From: Pantoea dispersa
GTDB taxonomy: Bacteria > Pseudomonadota > Gammaproteobacteria > Enterobacterales > Enterobacteriaceae
DNA: 64,000 nucleotides
Assembly (NCBI RefSeq): GCF_014155765.1
Contig: NZ_SCKT01000006.1
Coordinates: 159,217 to 223,216, forward strand
Reading direction: 5' to 3'
Shown in pieces: positions 51,423 through 59,868 of this stretch. The notes beneath the pieces are model-generated. The model had not been told where the DNA came from and ran no database searches. It was given only the letters and a program-made list of their open reading frames with translations. Within the stretch, counting starts at the first letter, position 1. The number at the start of each line of letters is the position of its first letter. The position numbers were made by a program, and so were the translations under genes.

Positions 51423-52946
51423 ATGACGACAAATAGCTATCTTGAGTATTTTCTCACGCTGCTCGGCTGGGTGATCAATAACGGTCTGTGGAATGTCCTG
51501 CTGAGCACCGGCCTTTTTGTCCTTCCGCTGGCGTTTAAGGTGGTGGGTATCTGGCTCAGGGTCCGTGAAGAGGGGGAGGATGAAGGCAACAAGGGGATGC
51601 TGTCGCTGCCCCGTATCGAGAACGCGCTGTATGCCGGCTTCCTGGTGATGATTGCCTGCTGCGTACCGCTGATTAATGTCAGCCTCAGTACGATGCAGTA
51701 CGACACAACCCGGGCAAAGAGCTGTGGTGTGTGGACGCCCAAAGCGCCGGATGAAAGCGGCTATGCCGGCGTGGTCACCAGTCTCAACGACCAGACGGCT
51801 GCAGCACCGGTATGGTGGGTGCTGATTCATAAACTCTCAAAAGGGGTAACCCAGGCGGCCGTGGCGACCATTCCCTGCCGCCCTGACATGCGCCAGATCC
51901 GCTTTGAAGTGCAGCATACGCGTATCGACAACAAAGCGCTGGCGCAGGAGCTGCAGGACTTCACCAACGACTGCTATTCGGTTGCGTTGTATCTGTGGAA
52001 GCAACAGGATCAGGGCCAGACAAAGGACAAAACCACGCTGCGTGATATCGAATGGATTGGCAGCAGTACATTCCTGAGCCGGTATTATCCTTCGTTGCAG
52101 TCCAAACTGCCCCGGGCTGCGTTCCCATGGTCTGACAGCCGGGACAGCGGCCGACCCAATACCGGAAGAGGAGGCTATCCCACCTGCAGCGAATGGTGGA
52201 GCAGTGCGGATACCGGTCTGAAAGCCCGCGTGAAGGACCAGGCTGACCCGGATATGTGGCTGCGTATCTCGGCCGCCATGAAAATGTCAGGCTTTAACGA
52301 CAGTGACTATCAGGAAGCTGTCATACGGCGCCTGGTCAGCCCGGAGAGCCTGACGGTCTCACAGAGTGGCCATGTGTATGCCGGCTATGGAGGTAACGCC
52401 GATTTTACCCTGGATAATGCAGCGGCACGCGTGGCGGCTATTGGCGGGACATCTCTCGGCAGTCTGGCTGCATTCCCGGCGTTCGATGCGATGCGACAGG
52501 CGCTGCCAATGGTGCAGGCTATCCTGCTGATGGCAATATATGTCATGCTGCCGCTGATTCTGGCGTTTGCGGCTTACGAGTTCAAGACCGTTATTACGCT
52601 GACCTTTGTAATATTCGCCCTGAACTTCCTGACGTTCTGGTGGGAACTGGCGCGCTGGCTCGACAGCTGGCTGTTAACCGCGTTGTACAGTTCGGATACA
52701 CACAGCCGCTTCAATATGGCGGGACTGCAGAACAGCTCAGATGACCTCATTATGAATCTAGTAATGGGAGCGATGTTTATTGTACTGCCTGCCGTTTGGC
52801 TGGGAGCTCTTTCGTGGGCAGGGGCCAGCGTGGGTGTCGCTGTTAGCGCTGCCTTTCAAAAGGGTACTGAAACTGCTCAGAATACAGGCGGGAAACTTGG
52901 AGAAGCTGCTGGTAATGCTATCGGCAGTAAAGCAACCAAAGGGTAG
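51423..52946 (+). CDS. traG: TraG-N-type conjugal transfer protein
   Basis: A 507-residue membrane protein: helices near residues 25-60 and in the last third (about residues 360-480), with a large periplasmic part between. This is the TraG N-terminal family that ends the GI-type transfer region (mating-pair stabilisation). The C-terminal Ala/Gly-rich tail is soluble. Its last 200 bp are more AT-rich than the rest, which suggests recombination there. No surface-exclusion gene follows. Confidence 0.82.
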   Translation: MTTNSYLEYFLTLLGWVINNGLWNVLLSTGLFVLPLAFKVVGIWLRVREEGEDEGNKGMLSLPRIENALYAGFLVMIACCVPLINVSLSTMQYDTTRAKSCGVWTPKAPDESGYAGVVTSLNDQTAAAPVWWVLIHKLSKGVTQAAVATIPCRPDMRQIRFEVQHTRIDNKALAQELQDFTNDCYSVALYLWKQQDQGQTKDKTTLRDIEWIGSSTFLSRYYPSLQSKLPRAAFPWSDSRDSGRPNTGRGGYPTCSEWWSSADTGLKARVKDQADPDMWLRISAAMKMSGFNDSDYQEAVIRRLVSPESLTVSQSGHVYAGYGGNADFTLDNAAARVAAIGGTSLGSLAAFPAFDAMRQALPMVQAILLMAIYVMLPLILAFAAYEFKTVITLTFVIFALNFLTFWWELARWLDSWLLTALYSSDTHSRFNMAGLQNSSDDLIMNLVMGAMFIVLPAVWLGALSWAGASVGVAVSAAFQKGTETAQNTGGKLGEAAGNAIGSKATKG

Positions 52947-52970
52947 TTTTACTGGCCGAGTTAATTGGGC

Positions 52971-53372
52971 CTAATCTTCACTCGGGGATTTGTAAGGAGC
53001 GCCATCATATTCATTATTGATGGCGCTATTCATTACAAATTCATCATGAAAATTATTTTCATCTTTCTTTTCATTAAAACTATTTATTGAAGCATCTTTA
53101 GAGCTAGATCCTATATGTGTTATGGCAGCAATAAAAGTCCATAATAAAACTGCGCTGCAGCTTATCAAGAAACCGCCTGCTATAAGTGCAACTAACGAAC
53201 AAAGGACAGCTAAAAGCAGCGGTATGTGGCCTAACCACTTCGGCAGTTTGTATTGTTTAGCCAGTATGACGCAGCGCTGATCTAAACGTGTAAAAATTTT
53301 TTTGATACCCTTCCATATTGCAGCGAGACGAACACCACGTTCCCAGGCGCGTTTTTCTTGAGACTGATACAT
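52971..53372 (-). CDS. DUF3742-like small membrane protein
   Basis: A 133-residue protein with two central hydrophobic segments (about residues 48-66 and 68-90), a basic N-terminal third (EKRAWERGVRLAAIWKGIKKIFTRLDQRC) and an acidic tail. It is convergent with traG and lies where DUF3742 genes sit in related ICEs, so I assign it to that family on layout and place. GGAGGGGG precedes ATG 53372. Role unknown. Confidence 0.55.
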   Translation of the reverse strand: MYQSQEKRAWERGVRLAAIWKGIKKIFTRLDQRCVILAKQYKLPKWLGHIPLLLAVLCSLVALIAGGFLISCSAVLLWTFIAAITHIGSSSKDASINSFNEKKDENNFHDEFVMNSAINNEYDGAPYKSPSED

Positions 53373-53535
53373 CTCCCCCTCCGAATTAGGTGAGTTCTAA
53401 AGGGACTATAGCGGATTTTTTGAGCAATTACTAATTACTGCTTCAGTACTCAGAGTTACTAATAAATTCTCTAATATCATCGGGTTAATTTTTTTCAATG
53501 CGTTACGACTTGTCATCATTAAAAAAGCATCATTA

Positions 53536-53555
53536 TACTGTGCTTATATACAGTA
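53536..53555. promoter_or_regulatory. LexA (SOS) box of umuDC
   Basis: TACTGTGCTTATATACAGTA, a full match to CTGT-N8-ACAG with the flanking TA pairs. A -10 box TATAAT (53554-53559) overlaps it. It lies 18 bp before the umuD start, so LexA blocks transcription until DNA damage. Confidence 0.92.
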
Positions 53556-53573
53556 TAATCTGAGGGGCGAGTT

Positions 53574-54089
53574 ATGCCAATTCCTTTAGAACAGACGATG
53601 TGTTGGGATAAAAGTTCGCAGAAAAATTCAGCAAACACACCGGTTTTGATGATGGCGGCTATCGCCAGACTTACAGGTAGCAATTCATCACTGGCATGCG
53701 TTCCGTTGTTTGGTGATGGGGTTTCATGTGGTTTCCCTTCTCCAGCACAGGATTATGTCGAAAAACGTCTTTCCCTCGATGACCTTTGCATCCGCTATCC
53801 GGAAAGTACCTATCTGGTGCGGGCAGAGGGGGATTCGATGCTTAATGCCGGGATTAAAGACGGTGATTTACTAATAGTGGAGTGTATTCGTGAGGCAAAG
53901 CACGGTGACATTGTCATTGCAGCCGTAGATGGGGAGTTTACCTGTAAGAGGCTTCAGCTATTGCCATCACCAGCTCTGGTCCCGGCTAATCCAGCTTATT
54001 CTTCAATCCCCCTTACTGAGGATATAGAAACAGTGGTCTTTGGTGTGGTACGTCATCTCGTTCACTCCTTCAAATTCCGGGATGCCTGA
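53574..54089 (+). CDS. umuD: UmuD-like DNA polymerase V subunit with long N-terminus
   Basis: A 171-residue S24-family protein. The cleavage site is Cys52-Gly53 (SCGFPSPA), the catalytic serine is Ser88 (EGDSMLNAG) and the lysine is Lys125 (FTCKRL). Spacings of 36 and 37 are exactly those of E. coli UmuD (24/60/97), so this copy has 28 extra N-terminal residues. ATG 53574 has GAGGGG seven bases upstream, supporting the long form; an internal ATG at residue 26 or 27 would give a normal length. It is the SOS-controlled partner of UmuC. Confidence 0.88.
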   Translation: MPIPLEQTMCWDKSSQKNSANTPVLMMAAIARLTGSNSSLACVPLFGDGVSCGFPSPAQDYVEKRLSLDDLCIRYPESTYLVRAEGDSMLNAGIKDGDLLIVECIREAKHGDIVIAAVDGEFTCKRLQLLPSPALVPANPAYSSIPLTEDIETVVFGVVRHLVHSFKFRDA

Positions 54090-54091
54090 GC

Positions 54092-55363
54092 ATGTTTGCG
54101 CTGGTCGATGTGAATTCTTTTTATGCTTCATGCGAAACCGTTTTCAGGCCAGACCTCCGTGGCAAACCTGTGGTTGTACTATCCAATAATGATGGATGCA
54201 TAATAGCCCGTTCAGCAGCTGCGAAGTCACTTGGGCTAAAAATGGGTGACCCTTGGTTCAAGGTTGGCCGCGAGGCGGAAAGAAGAGGCGTTGTTGCCTT
54301 TTCCAGTAATTACAGCCTTTATGCTGACATGTCTGACAGAGTGATGACTATTTTGCAGATGTTAGCTCCCCGCGTAGAAATATACAGTATTGATGAAGCC
54401 TTTTGCGATCTTACGGGAGTAAGTGGTCTTTTATCACTTGAGGTTTTTGGCCATCAGATACGTGAGCAGATCAGGCGCAGGACACACCTTACCGTGGGGG
54501 TGGGGATAGGCCCAACGAAAACTCTGGCTAAACTGGCCCAATATGCAAGTAAACGCTGGCCAGCTACGCGAGGAGTAGTTGACCTGAGCAATATAGGGCG
54601 ACAGCGAAAGTTAATGGCCTTGGTGTCAGTCGAAGAGGTCTGGGGTATTGGCCGTCGGCTCGGTAAAAAATTGCAGTTGATGGGGATTAACAATGCACTC
54701 CAGCTGTCTGAGCTGTCTCCTTCATTTATTCGTAAGCAATTTTCAGTGGTTGTTGAACGAACAGTAAGAGAACTCAACGGCACGCCCTGCCTGGGCTTTG
54801 AAGAGTTTACAGCTCCAAAGGAGCAAATCATATGCTCCCGCTCCTTTGGAGAAAAACCTACAGATGAATTCAGCATCCATCAGGCTGTCTGCGCTCATGC
54901 CGAACGTGCAGCAGAAAAGTTACGCGCAGAGCACCAGTTTTGTAAACGAGTAGCGGTATTCATCAGTACCAGTCCCTTTGCAGAGAATGAATCGTTCTAT
55001 AAAAATCAGGCTGTAACGGAGCTTGCTGTTCCGGCCCGTGATTCCCGGGATATCATCAAGGCGGCTATAAGAGCTCTTGAAACAATATTCATCCCGGGGC
55101 ATCGTTATCAACGCGCAGGTGTAATTCTCACCGATTTTCGCAGCGCGGCAGTATCACAACTTACCCTGTTCGATGACCTTCAGCCTCATCGTAATAGCGA
55201 TGAATTAATGACACTCATAGACAGCATTAACAGCTCTGGTAAGGGTTCAGTCTGGTTTGCAGGACAGGGCATTAAAAGTGATGCCACAGGCTGGAAGATG
55301 CGAAGAGAAAGACTTTCGCCCGCTTTTACAACCAGATTGGATGATATTGTCAGAGTAAGGTAA
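54092..55363 (+). CDS. umuC: UmuC-like error-prone DNA polymerase
   Basis: A 423-residue Y-family polymerase. FALVDVNSFYASCETVF (residues 2-18) and YSIDEAFCDLTGV (about residue 99) hold the metal-binding acids; VGVGIGPTKTLAKLAQYASKR is the fingers/palm segment and the C-terminal little finger and DUF4113-like tail (LTLFDDLQPHRNSDELMTLID) complete it. With UmuD it forms polymerase V for translesion synthesis. It starts two bases after the umuD stop. Full length. Moderately AT-rich for the element. Confidence 0.93.
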   Translation: MFALVDVNSFYASCETVFRPDLRGKPVVVLSNNDGCIIARSAAAKSLGLKMGDPWFKVGREAERRGVVAFSSNYSLYADMSDRVMTILQMLAPRVEIYSIDEAFCDLTGVSGLLSLEVFGHQIREQIRRRTHLTVGVGIGPTKTLAKLAQYASKRWPATRGVVDLSNIGRQRKLMALVSVEEVWGIGRRLGKKLQLMGINNALQLSELSPSFIRKQFSVVVERTVRELNGTPCLGFEEFTAPKEQIICSRSFGEKPTDEFSIHQAVCAHAERAAEKLRAEHQFCKRVAVFISTSPFAENESFYKNQAVTELAVPARDSRDIIKAAIRALETIFIPGHRYQRAGVILTDFRSAAVSQLTLFDDLQPHRNSDELMTLIDSINSSGKGSVWFAGQGIKSDATGWKMRRERLSPAFTTRLDDIVRVR

Positions 55364-55508
55364 TCATCTTTTTTATATTTGCTCGAAACCGCACCATTGA
55401 CATTACAAACTCTATACGGCAGGGTTTACAGTCTGTTACATGGTGAATAAGTCAAGCGTACTTTTCATTGACCGCTTTTTTAGTAAATATGTTTGGAGGA
55501 TATGGATC

Positions 55509-56057
55509 GTGAGGAGTCTTACCGCCATTTTAATAATTCCTGCTCTTGTCACAGCCTGTAGCATGCAGGAAATAGCAGATACAAATAAGAAAATCAGTGA
55601 TGGTGCTTCAGGTATAATGAACTCTTTGAGGGGAAACTCTAACCCATCAACTGATGTTACAACACCAATGCATTTACCTCAGTCATTAAAAAAAGAATCC
55701 AAGTCTAAAAATTATACTGTAGCTGTTGATGTAGATACTGCTGCTGCCAGAATAAAAAGACATTACAAGTTTATGTCAAGTCAGGAGCTGGATAGTTTAC
55801 GGAATAGCTCTAATGACGGGGCATGGAAAGCGGCCGCTGAAGATGATGCACATCCAGTTTGGGAGGCAATACCTGGTAGCTATTATAAAATGGGATCTGA
55901 CTGGAATGATAACGATCATTTAGATGTAGAAATTGAAAAAAACGGGAGTGGGAGTAAACTCTATATAACATATTCTTCGGCATCTGCAGAAAGGCTATCG
56001 GGATCTGGCGTACAGAAGTTGATGAAGGAAATTCATTCCGTGGCTATAGGTGAGTGA
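55509..56057 (+). CDS. ICE lipoprotein, AT-rich copy 2
   Basis: A 182-residue lipoprotein starting at GTG 55509 (GGAGG at 55495-55499; the earlier ATG-like frame start at 55440 has no site). Signal ends in ALVTAC. The body is closely homologous to the 24160-24714 protein (DVDTAAARIKRHYKFMSSQELDSLRNSSNDGAWKAAAEDDAHPVW and DHLDVEIEKNGSGSKL), but the DNA is far richer in A and T. The two copies thus have different histories. The function is unknown. It sits between umuC and the CPBP gene. Confidence 0.75.
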   Translation: MRSLTAILIIPALVTACSMQEIADTNKKISDGASGIMNSLRGNSNPSTDVTTPMHLPQSLKKESKSKNYTVAVDVDTAAARIKRHYKFMSSQELDSLRNSSNDGAWKAAAEDDAHPVWEAIPGSYYKMGSDWNDNDHLDVEIEKNGSGSKLYITYSSASAERLSGSGVQKLMKEIHSVAIGE

Positions 56058-56119
56058 TATTTTATCCGGAAAAGGTAGTTATCATTATGTGTTAATGATA
56101 ACTACCTTTTGTAGTTGGT

Positions 56120-56791
56120 TTATTTTAACTCAATATATAGGCCAAGCGCGATACAAAAAGCATGCAGTAGAATTGGTAAAAGAAGCCCTCTGCTTTGATA
56201 TCTTGCTCCACAGAAAATTAATGAAAGTGAAAACATTTGGATTTTGGTGGGCAATGAATACTGTGTGTGTATAACTGCAAACAAAACAGAAACTGTCAGC
56301 CCACCGATGATATAGCCCGCCTTTTCACCAAGGGCGTTTAAAAAAGAACTCAGGATAATTCCTCTGAAAACCAGTTCCTCCAGTAGAGGGAAAATAATAA
56401 TTGTGGCTGCGATTTTTACAGCTGCCATTTCATGTGACAAACCTTTAGTAAATTCTGTAACGAAGGGTTCTTTCGGCGTAAGGTAGTATGAAGCAGTGTA
56501 AGCAATAATTATGAGCAAGAAAAAAACAAATGACTGCTTATTAGGCTTCCCCCAGGTTAATCCTTGGTAAAGTGAGGTGTGATTTAATAAGTGAGTTATG
56601 GATAAAAAAATTAAAAGCATCATCAGAGGCTTAATTATCTGCAAATGTAATATTGAGAAATCAAGCCTAGTCATTAAGAATATATTTAGATCAATAGAGG
56701 TTAATAATAAATAAAAGAATAAAAAGTTAGATAATCCGAAAGTCAGAATCATAAGGCGTTGTTTTAAAATATCCATATCAACCACTTTCAT
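56120..56791 (-). CDS. CPBP-family intramembrane metalloprotease
   Basis: A 223-residue protein with about six membrane helices. The CPBP (Abi/CAAX) motifs are present: E138-E139-x3-R143 (EELVFRG), His175 in FAVIHTQYS, and His210 in LLPILLHAF. These residues bind zinc in Rce1-type enzymes. Bacterial members often serve in bacteriocin self-immunity or maturation. AT-rich; convergent with the lipoprotein copy 2. A start at 56776 is also possible. Confidence 0.85.
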   Translation of the reverse strand: MKVVDMDILKQRLMILTFGLSNFLFFYLLLTSIDLNIFLMTRLDFSILHLQIIKPLMMLLIFLSITHLLNHTSLYQGLTWGKPNKQSFVFFLLIIIAYTASYYLTPKEPFVTEFTKGLSHEMAAVKIAATIIIFPLLEELVFRGIILSSFLNALGEKAGYIIGGLTVSVLFAVIHTQYSLPTKIQMFSLSLIFCGARYQSRGLLLPILLHAFCIALGLYIELK

Positions 56792-56839
56792 CGGAGAAAA
56801 CTACATATTACTCACCCAAAAAACGATGTCTACATCCAT

Positions 56840-56868
56840 TTGACGTCGTATTTCCCTGTTGGTACTAT
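56840..56868 (+). promoter_or_regulatory. Sigma-70 promoter of the second structured leader
   Basis: TTGACG at 56840-56845, 17 bp, then TACTAT at 56863-56868. A good match, just upstream of the copy B RNA, so the RNA start should be near 56875. Confidence 0.65.
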
Positions 56869-56882
56869 CAAACTGTTGTACT

Positions 56883-57119
56883 GTCGCACTGGCGACCACC
56901 AATGCTCTTGTAGCCTGTGATGAGCGCCTTCGGGTGGCTACAGTCGCACTTAAGCTGCGACCACCAATGTTCCGGCAGTCTGTGAGGAGCGCCTTCGGGT
57001 GACTGCACAATAAAACTCTCTAAGCCTGAAAGGGAGTACATGAAAAATGTGGCAAATCTGCTCACCTTTGAAAGCAGATATCGTCTATGAAAGCGCACTA
57101 TGACGCGGCGATGAAGGTT
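56883..57119 (+). ncRNA. Structured leader RNA, copy B with duplicated first hairpins
   Basis: The same set of stems as copy A, with the first two hairpins present twice: GTCGC/GCGAC (56883-56896) then GTAGCC/GGCTAC (56910-56941), and GTCGCA/TGCGAC (56943-56961) then GCAGTC/GACTGC (56975-57006). Then ACTCTC/GGGAGT (57015-57037), ATCTGC/GCAGAT (57056-57079) and ATCGTC/GGCGAT (57080-57112). Compared with copy A or with each other, several pairs change on both sides together. It precedes a tyrosine recombinase, not a DUF3577 gene. Confidence 0.72.
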
Positions 57120-57760
57120 TACTGTGTAGCAAATCTGCCAGTTTCAATTCACTTCCGTTCTGTGAACGGCATCAGTTCAACGTCTTCTCATTTGCAGTGA
57201 TACGCCCTGAGTTTCGTACGACTTTTGCATCGACGGATAAGGCCATTTGGTACATTTGGCCGCTTACGGAGTTGCATTAGGAGCACGAAGCTGCGCGGCG
57301 TCACTTGTGAAGTGGCGAAGACACTACCAAGTGACGCGCGCAGCGCATAACGTCTCAACCCACGTACGACGTGGTTTTCAACGTTTTACTACCATCTGAC
57401 CAACATGTAGTCCGTGTCAGTACGGTATTAAACTCACTTTTACATCAACGTAAGCACGACGGAAGGCCGTCTGAACGTTCAACTATCAGTAAGGAGGAAA
57501 TCGACTCGGTATCGATGGCGACACTACGAACAGTAGTGTTGGAGGCAGCTTGACGTAAGTCAGCTCTGCATAAGCAGCAAACAGATCAGAGATCTGGGGT
57601 GCCTCGCAAGAACTCAACAATTCGCCGCCCCGATGCACAGATACCAGTTGAGACGCAGGAAGCGCAAAAGCAACCGTGTCGTCGGGGATGAATTACTGGG
57701 GTACAGATCCGTCCGCTTATTTACAAGCCGAGGGACGTGTATCCCTGTGGAGATATAGGA
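57120..57760 (+). other. Long gene-free leader before the recombinase
   Basis: About 640 bp between the copy B RNA and the recombinase. I see no supported gene; a 60-residue frame at 57371-57553 looks accidental. It has a strong imperfect palindrome at 57291-57343 and further short inverted repeats (for example CCACGTACGACGTGG near 57360). It may be a long untranslated RNA, or DNA on which the recombinase acts. Confidence 0.5.
57291..57343. repeat. Imperfect palindrome with 16-17-base arms
   Basis: The left arm CTGCGCGGCGTCACTTG (57291-57307) and right arm CAAGTGACGCGCGCAG (57328-57343) pair fully except for one extra G. The spacer is 20 bp. No T tract follows. It could be a recombinase core site, an origin-type element or an RNA stem. 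Confidence 0.6.
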
Positions 57761-58660
57761 ATGTCCAGATTCGGTAAACAGCTAGGAAAACAACTTGTCA
57801 CGCTTGCTCGTCAGGGACGAGGGAGTTTTAAAACCGTTGCTGACCGTTCCAGAATTGCGGACCGTTTTTCTGAACGTCTGGCAAAGTTGAATATTCAAAT
57901 TCGTGATGTAAAACACATCAAGACGACCCATATCGAAAAATATATTCATAGCCGGCAGGCTGAAAACCTGTCGCTCCGTACATTGCAAAACGAGATGGCA
58001 GCAGTGCGTTCAATCATGTCAGCTGCGGGGCGAAATAAACTTGCTGATCCCAACCATGAGAAATTGAGCAACCAGGCTCTCGGGATTTCAGGTGCTAACC
58101 GTGATGGGACAAAAGCCCCTATTTCGGATGAAAAATTAACTGCTGTCATAAATCACGTCTTAAAAAAAGATGCAGGGGTAGCATTGGGTGTTCAGTTGTC
58201 TCGCTATGTAGGTTTGCGAACGGAAGAAGCTGTTCAGTCAGCAAAGTCTTTAAAAACATGGAGGCAGGCTTTAATTAATGGGGACGAATGTGTTCGGGTT
58301 GTTTTCGGCACGAAAGGGGGGCGTCCACGCGATACGACCATTTTTAATCGCGAAAAGGTTTTATCTATTTTAGATGCGGCAATAAAATATTGTGATGAAC
58401 ACAATGGGAAATTGATTGATAAACCTTCATTGCATACAGCAATAGAACGGTACAGGAATATTGTTCGTGAGGCTGGAATGACAGGAAAAGATGCTCCGCA
58501 TAGTTTGCGATACGCGTATTCACGCGATGCGGTGACTCATCATGTCAAAAATGGAATGAGTCGCGTAGAAGCAGAGGCACTGGTATCGATGGATTTAGGG
58601 CATGGGGATAGCCGAGGGCGTTACATTAAGCAAGTATATTTTAAAGGTGATGTGGAATAA
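57761..58660 (+). CDS. Tyrosine recombinase, Integrase_1 type
   Basis: A 299-residue recombinase. The catalytic residues are visible: Arg in YVGLRTEEAVQS, His-x-x-Arg in DAPHSLRYAYS, the His of DLGHGDSRGR and the Tyr in RYIKQVY near the end. The layout fits the Integrase_1-type family (with its N-terminal SAM-like domain) known from plasmids and islands. Whether it handles the tRNA-Phe site is doubtful, since the tRNA-type ICE integrase usually lies at the far end. ATG 57761 has GGAG eight bases upstream; GTG 57737 lacks one. Long leader upstream. Confidence 0.82.
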   Translation: MSRFGKQLGKQLVTLARQGRGSFKTVADRSRIADRFSERLAKLNIQIRDVKHIKTTHIEKYIHSRQAENLSLRTLQNEMAAVRSIMSAAGRNKLADPNHEKLSNQALGISGANRDGTKAPISDEKLTAVINHVLKKDAGVALGVQLSRYVGLRTEEAVQSAKSLKTWRQALINGDECVRVVFGTKGGRPRDTTIFNREKVLSILDAAIKYCDEHNGKLIDKPSLHTAIERYRNIVREAGMTGKDAPHSLRYAYSRDAVTHHVKNGMSRVEAEALVSMDLGHGDSRGRYIKQVYFKGDVE

Positions 58661-59471
58661 TGCTTTAATCGCATTCAGTGTACAGGATTTTAATAATTTA
58701 AAAATCTCGGATGTGATGACAACTTGTTGATGACGATTTTAGGCCATAGTAATTCACGCCTTGACTTGTGCATATTCCGTCCCAAACCGATCATTGATTC
58801 CCGGTAACAATGAACAGGTCACTCACGACGAGAAACCCAACAATCCCACCAGGGGTTGATGGTGGAGAAGCTGAAAGGAAGAGACCTGCAGCTGTCCGCA
58901 GGGTAATGTGACCCGCTGACAACAGGGATTGAGGTGAGACAACTAAGCCGAGACGATCTTCAAGGTTGAGTACTGAAAGGCTGAGGAACATGAACCCGTT
59001 AATTCGCATAAATGTTACCAGGGCCTACGTGATCTGACAGGCCGAGCAGGAGGAACTTGCAGTTATACGTAACTACTGCCAGACGAAAATATTATTTTGG
59101 CATGTATGCAAAATTCAGGGACAGGAGCGTCTATCATGCTCGCGTTGCTGACTACTAGCAACTTGGAGTAAGTAAGGACAAAGAGTACGAAGGGCAGCGA
59201 CCTCAGTACGTCTGAGTCCAGACAGATCAGCGACGGATGTTAAGGTGCAGGGTTCCGATGACACGTTGATTGGCGGAGCTTCCGTAGTAGTCCGTGATGA
59301 GGAAAATCCATTATATAGTGAAGGGAAGCAGTTTAAATGTATTTGCAAAGTGAATTGGACTTCTACCTTACCATTGTAATATCTGTGTTGTCAGGATAAT
59401 GTGTGATCTGCTCCTGCCTATGACCTTTTATAAAACCCTTGCTGTTGCGGTATCAAAGGTATATGGCATTA
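58661..59471. other. Gene-free stretch, possibly a degraded group II intron or long RNA
   Basis: About 810 bp of high complexity sequence with many short complementary segments (GAGCG/TGCTCG near 59126, GCAGTTA/TAACTACTGC near 59058). The segment near 59285-59340 (CCGTAGTAGTCCGTGATGAGG and following) is in the style of the region before the reverse transcriptase gene in bacterial group II introns. No reverse transcriptase and no domain V are seen. Small frames here lack ribosome sites. Confidence 0.3.
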
Positions 59472-59738
59472 CTAACATCGCGGTGTGTTAAGTGTGTTAA
59501 TAAACGGGGAGCAGACCACCGTTTCATAGCGGCAAGGCTGTCTCTCCGTAAGCCAACGGTGGTGGGTTATCGTATTGCTTACCTTTAGTGTGAGACACAT
59601 GACATGTTTGTCAGCATCCTTAGTGACCTCAGAATGTATTAAGTATGATTCATTTTTATTTGATTTAAGTATCACGAAAAGAGTGCAACACATAGCAATT
59701 AAAAAAAGAATAATGACGGAAAGGATGAAAGTTTTCAT
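59472..59738 (-). CDS. Small membrane or exported protein
   Basis: An 88-residue protein. Residues 4-24 (FILSVIILFLIAMCCTLFVIL) form one membrane segment or an uncleaved signal; the rest is polar with several Cys and His (HVMCLTL, RQPCRYETVVCSP). A very good ribosome site (GGAGG, eight bases before ATG 59738) supports it. It is the last gene of the minus-strand cluster, 130 bp after the phosphatase. Immunity, export or precursor roles are possible; none is shown. Confidence 0.55.
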   Translation of the reverse strand: MKTFILSVIILFLIAMCCTLFVILKSNKNESYLIHSEVTKDADKHVMCLTLKVSNTITHHRWLTERQPCRYETVVCSPFINTLNTPRC

Positions 59739-59868
59739 TCCTATACCTCCAGTAATTTTTAGCTCAAGTAGTAGACCTTATTGACAAGGTGTATTACAGT
59801 CAGGGAAACAAAATTGAGTATCCAAAATTTATTTGCAATGGTAACCATCGCAAATTGGTTGAAATAAA

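Noticed and set aside
56050-56274. 74-residue plus-strand frame opposite the end of the CPBP gene
   Set aside because: Overlaps the CPBP C-terminus, whose His motifs are real; no ribosome site.
57371-57553. 60-residue frame in the recombinase leader
   Set aside because: No ribosome site or recognisable motif; more likely part of an untranslated region.
57761-58660. The tRNA-Phe-specific ICE integrase
   Set aside because: It is a complete tyrosine recombinase but of the Integrase_1 kind and lies far from any second attachment site, so I do not assign it to the tRNA-Phe site.
58791-59348. Two minus-strand frames of 72 and 77 residues in the gene-free stretch
   Set aside because: No ribosome sites and no family resemblance; sequence looks like structured RNA or intron remnant.
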